64,000 bases of DNA from Rhizobium sp. RU36D (lineage in GTDB: Bacteria; Pseudomonadota; Alphaproteobacteria; Rhizobiales; Rhizobiaceae): positions 62,001-126,000 of the forward strand of contig NZ_FWXU01000007.1 in assembly GCF_900176345.1 (NCBI RefSeq), read 5' to 3'. Both the position numbers and the translations under genes were made by a program. How positions within the stretch are numbered: the first letter of the stretch is position 1; the number at the start of each line of letters is the position of its first letter. Positions 20,201 to 27,862 of the stretch are shown in pieces. The notes beneath the pieces were generated by a model. That model saw nothing but the letters and a program-made list of their open reading frames with translations, had not been told where the DNA came from and did no database searches.

Positions 20201-23015
20201 ACGAGAAGGTTTCCGCGCTGTGCGTGATTTCGCCGGCGGCTTCGCTCATCTGACCGGCAATCATGCCGGCGGTGCCACGCAGGCGTTCGTCCAGGGCCTT
20301 GCCGCTGTCGTCGATGGTGCGACGCAGGTTGTCGCTGTGGTCCTCCAGCGTCAGCTCCAGCATGCCCGTGCTTGCGGCGATCGAGGCACCGATCGATGCA
20401 CCCTGCTCGGACAGGGTATGCGAAAGCTGCTCGCGTACCTCCTGCAGGGTGGAGGAGAGTTCCTGGGTGCGTGCATCAAGCGTCGAGCGGATGCGCTCCT
20501 GATTATCGGCAAGTGTGTTTTCGATCCGGTCGGCACCGGCACCGAGGCTGGCGCGCAGGGCGTCCGAATGGCTGGTCAGGGACTGTTCCAGCACCTGCTG
20601 GCTTTCGCTGTAGGCTGCACGGATCGTGTCAGCCTTGTCGGCGAAGGCGGCCTCGATGCGCTGGTCAGCGTCCGACACGGTGTCGATGATGAGCGCCGTG
20701 CGATTGTCGAGGACGCTGGCAAGACGTCCTTCGGTTTCGCTCAGGGCAGATGTTAGGCCGCTCGAGCGCTCGGCCAGGATGCCGTCGATGCGGCGCTGCT
20801 TCTCGTCCAGGCTCGATGCAAGCGCATCCGAGCGGGAAGCAAGCGTCTGATCGATAAGGCTGAGGCCGCTCTCCAGCGTGTCCGTCATCGTCTGGGAGCG
20901 ACCGGCAAGGGTTTCGTCCAGGCGGCGATATCCACCATCCAGGGTATCGGCAATAGCCTGCGACCGGGACGACAGGCTGTCGTCGATCCGACGCTGGTTG
21001 GTGTCGAGCGTGTCGAAGATAGCCTGGGAGCGGGTCGACAGCGTCTCGTCGATGCGATCATGGCTGGAATCCAGCGCCGTGATCAGCGAGAGCGAACGAT
21101 CCATCAGCGTTTCGTCGAGGCGCTCGTGATTGGCGTCGAGAATGCCGGCCAGCGACTGGGAGCGTTCGTTGAGCGTCTGCTCTATCTTCTGATGCGCGCC
21201 GCTCAGGGTATCGTTCAGCGCGGCCGAACGATCGTTCATCGTGGTTTCCAGGGCGGTGCGTGCTGCCTCGAAGTTGTCGTTGACCTCCTGGGCCTTGCCG
21301 GCAACGATCTGGGCGATTTCCTCGGCGCGGCTTGCCAGCGCGCTGTCAAGAAGCTCCTGGCCGGTGCCAAGGGCCGTCGCCAGGGCGAAGGACTGGTCGG
21401 TGAGGGTCGAGTCAAGACGCTCGACATTGGAGCTCAGGATGCCGTCGATGGCATCCGTGCCGCTGCCGATCGTGTCGTTGATGCGGCTCAGGCTCTCGGC
21501 GAGCTTGCTGTCCAGAGTGCCGGCGCGCTGGTCGAAGGCGGTGGCGAATTCGGCAATGCGTTCGTCGAAGGCCGTGTTGACCTGGCCGACGGTGGCCTGC
21601 AGGCGGTCTTCGAAGAGGCCGGAACGCAGGTCGAGATCCACGATCGCGTCATCCGCCGTGGTCTGCAGGCTCTGGCGGAAGGTTGCGGCACGGCTGTCCA
21701 GCGCGTCGTTGAGTTTCTGCAGGACGCTGTCCAGTGTCTCGGAAATCTGCAGCTGGCCGTTGATCAGGCCTTCGCTGATATCGCGGCTGCGGTCGTGCAG
21801 GATCTCGTTCAACTGGCGGGCGCGCTCGTCCAGAGCAGCGTTCAGCTTTTCGCTGTTGCTGTCGAGCGAGGAGGCGCGGGTCTCGAATTCCAGCAGCAAT
21901 TCCTCGCCGCGCTGGGCAAGCGTCCGCGTCAGCACCTGCATCCGGGTATCGAATTCGGTCGACAGGGAGAAAGCAGACGCGCTCAGGGTCTGGACGAGGT
22001 TGTCGGTCTTCTGGGACAGGATTGTGCCCAGATTGGTCGCAGCCGCGTCCGATTTTTCCATCAGCGCAGCTGCTCGGGTGTCCAGCATGGTGGCGACGGC
22101 TTCGCCCGATGTGCTCAGGCGGACCGTTATCTCTTCCGTGGCGACCCAGAGGTCGTCCTTGAGTTGGTCATGGGCGCCAATGATCGAGGAGCGAATACGC
22201 TCGGCGTGGTTGACGATCGCGTCACGCTCGGCACCGAGTTCCTGCACCAGGCTGCGAACCCGCATCTCGTTGTCGGAATAGCTGCGCTCAAGCGCGGTGA
22301 CTTCAGAATGCACCAGGGTTTCGAGCTCGGTCGCTCGCGCAATGGTCCGCTCGATGCCCTCGTTCATGGCCGAGACTTCGCGGCGAACCGCCTGGCCGAC
22401 GGTCATGATCCGGTCGGAGGCAACGGTTTCCGGCTCCGCCAGACGCAAGGCGACTTCCGCCATCGAGCGGGCGGCGTTGCGCAGCTCATGGGCGCGCGCC
22501 ATCATGATCGAGAAGGCGAAGAAGACCAGGATCGGCACGATGGTGCCGACGCCGATCGCGACGATACCGGGCATCGCGGTCAGGTCGGATACCGACGCGT
22601 TCTGCAGCATGTCGCCGTAAAGAAGGTAGGTCAAGGCGGCGGCACCGGCGACCCAGGCCACGGAGACGAGCGTGGCATTGCGCAGCGCGGCGCGGCCTGC
22701 GGCGCCTTCGATCGACTTCATCAAGGCGGAGGAGTTGCTGCGGCGCGACGTGTCGTTGGCCGGTTCGAAGCTGGAGCTGCGCGGCGAAAGGTCAGAGCCG
22801 GCAAGGTCGCCGTTCCTGCCACGCCGTTCGCCACTCTGCTTGACGGAGCCGCTACGCTGACTTGAAGTGTCCGACACTCTGGCCTCCGGTGCGCCTGACG
22901 CCGACCGCTTGCGGGGCGCCTGAATCTCGTTTTCGTCGAAGTCGATACTCAGGGCCGCTTCAAGCGCCTCAAAGGCGTTTTCGTCTATAGACCCACTCGT
23001 CTTCTTGTTCGCCAT
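17286..23015 (-). CDS. Giant membrane-anchored coiled-coil protein, Growth Pole Ring (GPR/RgsE)-like
   Basis: A 1909-residue protein. It has a disordered, charged N-terminus (1-110), two transmembrane helices (about 114-133 and 150-172) and about 1450 residues of continuous helix with almost no Pro or Cys. A Pro/Ala-rich linker follows (about 1660-1795, with an APAPAPAPA run), then a conserved-looking globular end (about 1796-1909, including VDLWRRYQRGERDVFTRRLY). The helical part is made of 22-residue units, as in apolipoproteins. Size, membrane topology and repeats match GPR of Agrobacterium and RgsE of Sinorhizobium, scaffolds for polar growth; the identity is inferred from architecture, not alignment. 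The downstream terminator at 17229-17259 suggests a single-gene unit. Confidence 0.8.
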   Translation of the reverse strand: MANKKTSGSIDENAFEALEAALSIDFDENEIQAPRKRSASGAPEARVSDTSSQRSGSVKQSGERRGRNGDLAGSDLSPRSSSFEPANDTSRRSNSSALMKSIEGAAGRAALRNATLVSVAWVAGAAALTYLLYGDMLQNASVSDLTAMPGIVAIGVGTIVPILVFFAFSIMMARAHELRNAARSMAEVALRLAEPETVASDRIMTVGQAVRREVSAMNEGIERTIARATELETLVHSEVTALERSYSDNEMRVRSLVQELGAERDAIVNHAERIRSSIIGAHDQLKDDLWVATEEITVRLSTSGEAVATMLDTRAAALMEKSDAAATNLGTILSQKTDNLVQTLSASAFSLSTEFDTRMQVLTRTLAQRGEELLLEFETRASSLDSNSEKLNAALDERARQLNEILHDRSRDISEGLINGQLQISETLDSVLQKLNDALDSRAATFRQSLQTTADDAIVDLDLRSGLFEDRLQATVGQVNTAFDERIAEFATAFDQRAGTLDSKLAESLSRINDTIGSGTDAIDGILSSNVERLDSTLTDQSFALATALGTGQELLDSALASRAEEIAQIVAGKAQEVNDNFEAARTALETTMNDRSAALNDTLSGAHQKIEQTLNERSQSLAGILDANHERLDETLMDRSLSLITALDSSHDRIDETLSTRSQAIFDTLDTNQRRIDDSLSSRSQAIADTLDGGYRRLDETLAGRSQTMTDTLESGLSLIDQTLASRSDALASSLDEKQRRIDGILAERSSGLTSALSETEGRLASVLDNRTALIIDTVSDADQRIEAAFADKADTIRAAYSESQQVLEQSLTSHSDALRASLGAGADRIENTLADNQERIRSTLDARTQELSSTLQEVREQLSHTLSEQGASIGASIAASTGMLELTLEDHSDNLRRTIDDSGKALDERLRGTAGMIAGQMSEAAGEITHSAETFSSKVADSVGAMARRLDDTSTKIEQSLGTLEDRIKNGLDGVDIRVGDAGEKFAERLTDKVGELERATQEAAMRISDVVENGAARVVGTFDSRTAQIDERLSTMDRALNIGLENVNRTIEGKAAGLASALRDAVAGAAQEMDIEAARSTERLNRASADFTQQVNARNEELAAQLSARNAELADQIAARNTELAERITAQGEEFGRIMVERSEEVVGRITETQTRLVGQADAIAGNFAEIGTTVANKMTEASSLVENQVARISNIVSSAGSELENRTAAIRAAIAGNTEELSSTLDSVDKALAARGNAIRTALDERTRELNAMLSGRSTELARIIDEKVRPAVEEFSDLGRSAADRIASVSRESAEHLRNENDAVLEAIAARAEWASQRIGAVEGSLTASVGGLVERLGSSNANIANLIEEAATNMLRADESFGATTARFAEATAQAADMLSTSSRLLDGKLDKLSEVSNEALAQVGSIVSRFGEHSRVLGQASELLGVAQSNLAGTMEERQQALRDLSVGLVKRSEEIETTMRSLTSMVDTAFDRAEQRSSQVAGNLRQSVQTSFSDIGQILTDTEKQAQSTADSMRNSLLSAGEEANRSIEQTLSEAEKRAGDLANRLRGGLSASLSDVDKLLGDVGRRSDSAATQMREAIRQAVEEASGRFSGATDEIRRSAEDIRKELDLTRNELKRGAFDLPEEAKESAAAMRRAVSEQIRALQDISQLVGRSTQALEVAEPQARPVPPVQTAAPAPAPAPAPARVVEPPRRQPAPQAAAPVAAPAQQADTLGLRGGFGLERQVAAQPIVPPAPAAPRRDEANGGWISDLLRGASRDDLDDVQARPARTAAEAPAQARTTDTRNPRHMVESLNSLSVDIARAIDHDASVDLWRRYQRGERDVFTRRLYTLKGQQTFDEIKRKYDREPEFRTAVDRYIADFEKLLSDVARTDRDKTVTQSYLTSDTGKVYTMLAHAAGRFN
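20364..21419 (-). repeat. Sixteen consecutive 22-residue (66-bp) coding repeats
   Basis: Residues 533-884 of the giant coiled-coil protein divide without gaps into sixteen 22-residue units with a consensus close to R-(I/L)-D-x-(T/S)-L-x-x-R-S-Q-A-(I/L)-x-x-T-L-D-x-x-x-x. Examples are RIDETLSTRSQAIFDTLD, RIDDSLSSRSQAIADTLD and RLDETLAGRSQTMTDTLE. The same period continues less clearly on both sides (for example RINDTIGSGTDAIDGILS just before). The DNA copies have diverged, so this is an old expansion. Confidence 0.85.
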
Positions 23016-23490
23016 CGGATTACGCCTCGCTACGCTTATCCAACCGGATTGCCTGCTCCCACGTCCGCCACTGGGCGCACGGCATCAACCGGTCTTCAAG
23101 GACAAGCTCTCCCACCGCCACGGGGAAAACATTATCCCATATTCACACCAAACCGGAACTCGCTTATATGAGCGGCAAAGCAGATGTTTTCGCACCCATG
23201 CTCCGGTCTCGGGCCAAGATATATACCTTCAGCCCAATTTATCCGTATCGTAGTGACACATCCAAAGAAAGCTTACAATTAACCGCCCCGGCCAAACCGC
23301 CTTGCCTGCCAGGGTTGTTAACACATTTTCAACCTTCGTAAGTGGCCAAACGCCTTGCTTTAGAAGGGTTTAACGGATGTTAACCACGTCTTTAAGTTTT
23401 CGCCGCCAGGCGCCCCGGATTTAACGGTATGGCGAGTGCGACAGCCCAATATCGGTCCACCAATGAAAAACAAAAAAGGAAAATTGGACC
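23016..23490. other. Intergenic region between the giant coiled-coil gene and the Hpt gene
   Basis: About 475 bases, with AT content rising toward the Hpt gene. It is divergent, so it should hold both promoters. Several TTAAC elements occur (around 23278, 23319, 23373, 23380 and 23421), including TTAA-N6-TTAA at about 23372-23385, which resembles but does not match the spacing of a CtrA site (TTAA-N7-TTAA). No credible coding frame. Confidence 0.5.
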
Positions 23491-23859
23491 ATGGCATCGC
23501 CGAACATCGCATTCAACGCTCCCGAACTGGACGCCGCCCGCTGTCCCTCCCAATCCCGGCCGATCGATCTCGTATATCTGGCGACCCAGACGAAGGGTGA
23601 CAAGGAAGCCGAGATGGAAAATCTCCAGGCCTTTGCGCGCCAGGCGAGAGCCTGTCTCCAGAGCATCGGCACCGGTGAACTGGATGTCGCCCGCGCGGCC
23701 GTACATCGGCTGCAGGGAGCAGCATCGGCCGTTGGCGCCTTCCGCGTCAGCGCTGCGGCATCGGCTGTCGAGAACGAGGGTGTCGACGCGGCTCGCCTGG
23801 CTGCCGTGGGGGCTGCCGTTATCGAGGCACAGAATTTCATCCTGAAGCTCTGCCGCTGA
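23491..23859 (+). CDS. Small Hpt (histidine phosphotransfer) domain protein
   Basis: A 122-residue protein that is essentially one Hpt domain. VHRLQGAASAVGAF is the phosphohistidine helix, with His72 as the predicted phospho-acceptor, as in the canonical AHxLKGxAxxxGA motif. Flanking helices are present (ENLQAFARQARACLQSI before it and VSAAASAVENEG after). No kinase or receiver is fused or adjacent, so it is an orphan phosphorelay member; its partners are not evident. The hybrid kinase CckA lies 10 kb away, but the known CckA partner ChpT is a different, two-domain protein. Confidence 0.75.
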   Translation: MASPNIAFNAPELDAARCPSQSRPIDLVYLATQTKGDKEAEMENLQAFARQARACLQSIGTGELDVARAAVHRLQGAASAVGAFRVSAAASAVENEGVDAARLAAVGAAVIEAQNFILKLCR

Positions 23860-24103
23860 ACCGAGCGGCCGATGATCGCCTGAGTTTTTGCATTGCGCAA
23901 AAATGTGACGGACGGCGCTGCGCCCTTGATTGACTGCCTAGACAATTTATCGGAAGAGTTGGCGGTTTAATCGGGCGCGCAATGCCTGAAGACCCTGTGA
24001 AGGCAGTGTCGACACTGGGCGCCTTGTCGGAGATCAGGGCGGCATTCCGCGGCGAGCCATGGGTTTCGCCGCAAGGGCCGCCGCAAGTTTGGACGAGCAT
24101 TTC

Positions 24104-24424
24104 ATGACCCAACTGACGATCGTCGCTTTTGACGGCACGCGTTACGACCTTGCTGTCGAGAATGGCTCGACCGTGATGGAAAACGCGGTGAGAAACTCTG
24201 TGCCCGGCATAGAGGCCGAATGCGGCGGTGCCTGCGCCTGCGCCACCTGTCATGTCTATGTCGATGAGGCGTGGACCGAGAAGGTCGGAAGCCCGTCGCC
24301 GATGGAAGAAGACATGCTGGACTTTGCCCTCGATGTTCAGCCGACGTCCCGGCTCTCCTGTCAGATCAAGATCAAGCCAGAACTCGACGGCTTGGTCGTA
24401 CGCGTTCCCGAGCGCCAGGCCTGA
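24104..24424 (+). CDS. Adrenodoxin-type 2Fe-2S ferredoxin
   Basis: A 106-residue electron carrier. The four cluster ligands are Cys40, Cys46, Cys49 and Cys86 (C-x5-C-x2-C, then C in RLSCQI), with an additional Cys44 between them. [20 protein letters not shown] is the typical C-terminal part of vertebrate-like ferredoxins such as Rhodobacter FdVI. The upstream in-frame ATG at 24059 adds 15 residues that do not fit the family; ATG at 24104 begins the first strand ([15 protein letters not shown]). Its redox partners are not nearby. Confidence 0.92.
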   Translation: MTQLTIVAFDGTRYDLAVENGSTVMENAVRNSVPGIEAECGGACACATCHVYVDEAWTEKVGSPSPMEEDMLDFALDVQPTSRLSCQIKIKPELDGLVVRVPERQA

Positions 24425-24715
24425 TTTCTCACTACTGGATAAGATTTGACGAAAAAAGCCTCGCTCTTCGATGAACGACGAGCGAGGCAGGAGGGCGCAT
24501 CGCCAACAGGCGAGGGAGGAACACCTGCGGCACCTGGATGCGCCAGGAGAACGGGAACAAACGTCTACGCCACGCGATCAATGTTGATCACAGGTATAAA
24601 TGCATCTTTTAGCAAGTGCTATTGTAAGAAATTGCCGGTTATTCACAGGGAACCGCGCAAGCTTCGCGCATGTTTTGCGGCTTTATTGCCCTTACGCCAC
24701 GCTAGATTTGGGGGC
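24425..24715. other. Intergenic region with a minus-strand terminator and a possible small RNA
   Basis: Between the convergent ferredoxin and DUF922 genes. It has no protein-like frame. On the minus strand the 200 bases before the terminator at 24452-24488 contain pyrimidine tracts such as TTCCTCCCTCGCC and GCGCCCTCCTGCC, complementary to Shine-Dalgarno sequences, a feature of rhizobial regulatory RNAs. I could not identify a convincing promoter, so an RNA gene is only a possibility; the stretch may simply be the 3' UTR of the DUF922 gene. Confidence 0.35.
24452..24488 (-). terminator. Strong rho-independent terminator (minus strand)
   Basis: A perfect 9-bp stem, GCCTCGCTC paired with GAGCGAGGC around a 13-base loop, followed on the minus strand by six T residues (TTTTTTCG). 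It ends transcription arriving from the DUF922 gene side. Confidence 0.85.
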
Positions 24716-25339
24716 TTACTTAGCGTGAGTTTGGTCCCAATCTGACATCCAGAAGTTTATCCACAGCCTCTCGAAATCTGCGCTTTCGTTTAGGTCAAAC
24801 CGCCGTTGGTCTAGGTCATGATTCACAAGCGTTTGGGCGGCAAGGACATCTTTAGCGTCTTCCAATTCTTTGCATGTACGTCGCGGCCGCAAATCGAGAA
24901 TCGCTTTTTCCAAGGCCTTGCCGTGCATCAGAGCAATTTGAACATGATGCTCTTCATGTAAAAGACTCTCCCTTGACAACGCGTCCCATGCCAGACCTAG
25001 CCTCTCATCCGCAAGTTCTCGATCTTTCCAGCGAGGCAGAATGATGTGCGCGTCCACAATTACGCGCGCAGATTGCACGACGCAACGTCCACCACTCTCT
25101 GCCGAGGTGTAGTCCCCCCCGAAACTGGTTTTCGTCACACCAGGATGACGTTCGCCGTCGGGTCGTATAAGAGGGCCATGTCGTAAAATCTCTTTGAGAA
25201 GATCGTCAGCTGTGTGTCCGCTGATGTCGAAATAGGTGATCGTCTTATTTAGTACAGTGTCTGCGGCTACCTCGTCGAATCCGGTTGCTGCAATCCCCAA
25301 CGCGATGATCGTTGGGAGCATGCTGGGCACTCGTCGCAT
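24716..25339 (-). CDS. DUF922 family exported protein, putative zinc protease
   Basis: A 207-residue protein with a signal peptide (VPSMLPTIIALGIAATGFDE). The Tyr-Phe-Asp-Ile-Ser-Gly segment is followed by a motif matching HExxH (LLHEEHHVQIA, His128-Glu129-x-x-His132), as in DUF922 secreted Zn-dependent proteases. Start at 25339 or 25321; the frame is open to 25423. The gene is visibly richer in A and T than its neighbours, and its codon use is less biased, which suggests recent acquisition. It is divergent from folP, whose start region overlaps the upstream end of this frame. Activity is inferred from the motif only. Confidence 0.75.
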   Translation of the reverse strand: MRRVPSMLPTIIALGIAATGFDEVAADTVLNKTITYFDISGHTADDLLKEILRHGPLIRPDGERHPGVTKTSFGGDYTSAESGGRCVVQSARVIVDAHIILPRWKDRELADERLGLAWDALSRESLLHEEHHVQIALMHGKALEKAILDLRPRRTCKELEDAKDVLAAQTLVNHDLDQRRFDLNESADFERLWINFWMSDWDQTHAK

Positions 25340-25421
25340 CGGCTGGTTCCGTTGTGTTGTATTCCTGCTGACCTTGGGGCATAGCCGTGGCCAGTGCAAG
25401 CACGGTTGGAAGGAAAACATC

Positions 25422-26294
25422 ATGGAGGACCATGCTTCGGTGGCAGGAATCGGCGAAACTCTCTGGGAGGTCGCTCACGGCCTGCACTTAAGCCTTGGTG
25501 ACCGGGGCCGGTTGATGGCCATCATCAATGTCACGCCGGATTCGTTTTCCGATGGCGGTCGCCACGGCTCGACCGAAGACGCCGTGGCCCATGCCCTGCG
25601 CTGTGCTGCCGAGGGCGCCGACATCCTGGACATTGGTGGTGAATCCACACGGCCGGGTGCCGATCCTGTCGATGCCAGGGAGGAACAGGCGCGGGTCCTG
25701 CCGGTTATAGAGCGGCTGGCTAGGGAGACAGGCGTTTTGATTTCGGTCGATACCTACAGGGCGGAGACGGCCCGCCTGGCGGTTGCCGCGGGCGCCCACA
25801 TAATCAACGACGTGTTCGGCCTGCAACGCGACCCTGAAATGGCCGATGTTGTCGCGCAAACGGGCGCAGGGGTCTGCATCATGCATACCGGTCGTGACCG
25901 GCAGAAGCTGCCCGATGTGATCGAAGACCAGAAGGCCTTTCTGGCGCGGTCGCTGGAGCTTGCCACCACGGCTGGCGTTAAAAAGTCCTCCATGGTCCTC
26001 GATCCGGGATTTGGCTTTGCCAAGGAGACGATGGAGGAAAACCTGGAACTGCTGCAGCGATTCCATGAGCTACAGGCGTTTGGCCTGCCATTGCTGGCGG
26101 GTACGTCGCGCAAGCGGTTTCTAGGCTCGCTGACGGGCCGCGAGGCATCCGAGCGGGATGCCGCGACGGCCGCATCCACCGTGCTGCTCCGGCTTCAGGG
26201 AGCGGCGATTTTCCGCGTTCACAATGTCGCAATCAATCGCGACGCGCTGGCCGTGACCGATGCTATGGTCGTGGCGAGGCGTTCGCCAGCATGA
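25422..26294 (+). CDS. folP: Dihydropteroate synthase
   Basis: Joins p-aminobenzoate to hydroxymethyl-dihydropterin diphosphate in folate synthesis. The 290-residue protein has the two Prosite-type signatures AIINVTPDSFSDGGRH (residues 34-49) and DIGGESTRPGADPV, plus the later GTSRKRFLGSLTGRE loop and the DPGFGFAK segment. The frame is open upstream, but the ATG at 25422 has an AAGGA site 8 bases upstream. It is first of a folP-folB-folK operon with overlapping or adjacent ends. It is the target of sulfonamides in this family. Confidence 0.95.
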   Translation: MEDHASVAGIGETLWEVAHGLHLSLGDRGRLMAIINVTPDSFSDGGRHGSTEDAVAHALRCAAEGADILDIGGESTRPGADPVDAREEQARVLPVIERLARETGVLISVDTYRAETARLAVAAGAHIINDVFGLQRDPEMADVVAQTGAGVCIMHTGRDRQKLPDVIEDQKAFLARSLELATTAGVKKSSMVLDPGFGFAKETMEENLELLQRFHELQAFGLPLLAGTSRKRFLGSLTGREASERDAATAASTVLLRLQGAAIFRVHNVAINRDALAVTDAMVVARRSPA

Positions 26295-26305
26295 GGAGTT
26301 TCGGC

Positions 26306-26674
26306 ATGCCCGAGACCTACAAGATCACCATGAAAAACTGCGCGTTCTTCGCGCGCCACGGGTTTCACGAGCAGGAAGCCTTTCTCGGGCAACGCTTCTT
26401 CGTCGACGTGGAACTGGATGTTACGGCCGGTTCGACCCTTGAAACCGATGAAATCGAGGGGACGGTGCATTATGGCGAAGCCTTCACGCTGATCGAGAAG
26501 GTGATGACCACGACGCGGCGGCGGTTGATCGAAACCCTGGCCATGGATGTTGCAAAGGCGCTTTGTGCCAACTACCCGATGATCCGCCGGGCCTATATTA
26601 CCGTCCGCAAGCCCAGTGCCCCGATCGAGGGCATACTCGATTATGTGCAGGTGAGCGTTGAGCATTTCAACTGA
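26306..26674 (+). CDS. folB: Dihydroneopterin aldolase
   Basis: Cleaves dihydroneopterin to hydroxymethyl-dihydropterin, supplying the folate pathway. The 122-residue length is typical. Family features are the N-terminal ITMKNCAFFARHGFHEQEAF, with the conserved RHGFHEQE catalytic region, and the C-terminal ITVRKPSAPIEGILDYVQVSV. The start at 26306 has GAGGAG 7 bases upstream; the ATG at 26291 overlaps the folP stop and would add 5 residues. Confidence 0.94.
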   Translation: MPETYKITMKNCAFFARHGFHEQEAFLGQRFFVDVELDVTAGSTLETDEIEGTVHYGEAFTLIEKVMTTTRRRLIETLAMDVAKALCANYPMIRRAYITVRKPSAPIEGILDYVQVSVEHFN

Positions 26675-27182
26675 ACGGGACTGGAGCGTCGCGACCCTAG
26701 GCCTTGGCGGCAATATCGGCGACCCCGTCTCTGCCATGGCCAGGGCACTGACAACAATCGACGGGCGCGAGGATTGCCGCGTGACGGCGGTATCGCGCCT
26801 CTATCGCACGCCCCCCTGGGGGAAGACTGATCAGGCCGACTTCTTCAACAGCTGTGCCTTGATTAAGACGCGGTTGGAGCCGCAGGCTTTGCTTCGGCTT
26901 TGTCTCGATATCGAGCGGGACATGAAGCGTGTGCGGGACGAACGCTGGGGGCCGCGGACGATCGATATCGATGTGCTGACCTATGGCGAGATCGAATTTG
27001 CGGCTGACGATCTGCAGATCCCGCATCCCCGCATGCTGCAGCGTGGTTTCGTGCTGATGCCTTTGGCCGATATCGGTCGCGAGATTGTCGTTCAGGGAAA
27101 GACGGTCGCCGCTTGGCTGGAAGAGGCCGATGTCAAGGGCATCGAAACCGTCGATGACGCCACGGACTGGTGGCGCCGATAG
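26658..27182 (+). CDS. folK: 2-amino-4-hydroxy-6-hydroxymethyldihydropteridine diphosphokinase
   Basis: Transfers pyrophosphate from ATP to hydroxymethyl-dihydropterin, the step before FolP. The 174-residue protein has GLGGNIGDP near the N-terminus, TPPWGKTDQADFFN (pterin-binding loop) and the signature RDERWGPRTIDIDVLTYG with the metal-binding Asp-x-Asp, then IPHPRMLQRGFVLMPL. The start is a TTG at 26658 inside the last codons of folB, so the two genes overlap by 17 bases and are probably translationally coupled. Confidence 0.94.
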   Translation: MSISTERDWSVATLGLGGNIGDPVSAMARALTTIDGREDCRVTAVSRLYRTPPWGKTDQADFFNSCALIKTRLEPQALLRLCLDIERDMKRVRDERWGPRTIDIDVLTYGEIEFAADDLQIPHPRMLQRGFVLMPLADIGREIVVQGKTVAAWLEEADVKGIETVDDATDWWRR

Positions 27183-27197
27183 GGGCTGGCTTGGATC

Positions 27198-27743
27198 TCA
27201 GTTCTGGATTGCGCCGGTGGCCATGGCGTCGGCCTGGCGGTTGAGGCGCAGTCCGATGACCGGGATCATGCGATCCTCGACCTTGACGGAAATGGTGATG
27301 TTCATCGCCGTGGGATCCTGGATGCGTGCGACCATGGCACCGTCGAGCTTGGCGCGGTTGAGGCCGACGACCACCTTGTCGCCGCTGACCTGGCCGGAAA
27401 CGATATCCAGTCCCTTGCCTTCGGCGCCATCCAGAAACTGGCCTTCATAGCTGCTGCCGACCTGGGAAATTTCGGCGGACATCGGCTGGCTGAAGACGCC
27501 AACGCGGCAGGTGCCGTCAAGCTTAATGCCGGTTGCCTTGCCCGAAGCGGGCTGGCCCGTCAGGTTGCAGGTGAACTTGGTGCCCTTGTACTTGCCGGCA
27601 ACGATTTCGCCCGGACCGGTCCAGACACCCGCCACCTGCTCGAAGAATTTGCGATCGCGCGAGGCCGCGTCTGCGGGGCCTACGGGAGCCAGCATGGCGA
27701 GGGCGGCAAAACCGCCGATGAGCTTGAACAGACGAGACGACAT
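27198..27743 (-). CDS. Exported hypothetical protein
   Basis: A 181-residue protein with a signal peptide (LFKLIGGFAALAMLAPVGPADA) and a compact beta-rich body (VAGVWTGPGEIVAGKYKGTK, DGTCRVGVFSQPMSAEI). Two cysteines probably form a disulfide. This looks like a lipocalin-like or beta-barrel fold conserved in Rhizobiales, but I do not recognise a named family. It converges on folK with 15 bases between stops. A TTAACCAT element lies at 27817-27824 in its upstream region. Confidence 0.7.
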   Translation of the reverse strand: MSSRLFKLIGGFAALAMLAPVGPADAASRDRKFFEQVAGVWTGPGEIVAGKYKGTKFTCNLTGQPASGKATGIKLDGTCRVGVFSQPMSAEISQVGSSYEGQFLDGAEGKGLDIVSGQVSGDKVVVGLNRAKLDGAMVARIQDPTAMNITISVKVEDRMIPVIGLRLNRQADAMATGAIQN

Positions 27744-27862
27744 CGATTGACCCTGGCGCGCTATAACGAGAAACACGAAATCACCCTAGCGTAATGTGGT
27801 TAATGCTTTCTTGCCGTTAACCATATCAGTTTCTCAAGGCAATGGCCCCCGATAGGCCAAAT

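Noticed and set aside
21060-22865. 601-codon plus-strand frame opposite the giant coiled-coil gene
   Set aside because: Antisense shadow in a repetitive high-GC gene; the minus-strand product has clear heptad-like and 22-mer organisation.
23885-23903. Inverted repeat TTTTTGC/GCAAAAA after the Hpt gene
   Set aside because: Short AT-rich arms and no T-run after the stem; too weak to call a terminator.
27817-27824. TTAACCAT before the exported protein gene, as a CtrA site
   Set aside because: Single octamer without a second half-site; about two such matches are expected by chance in the window.
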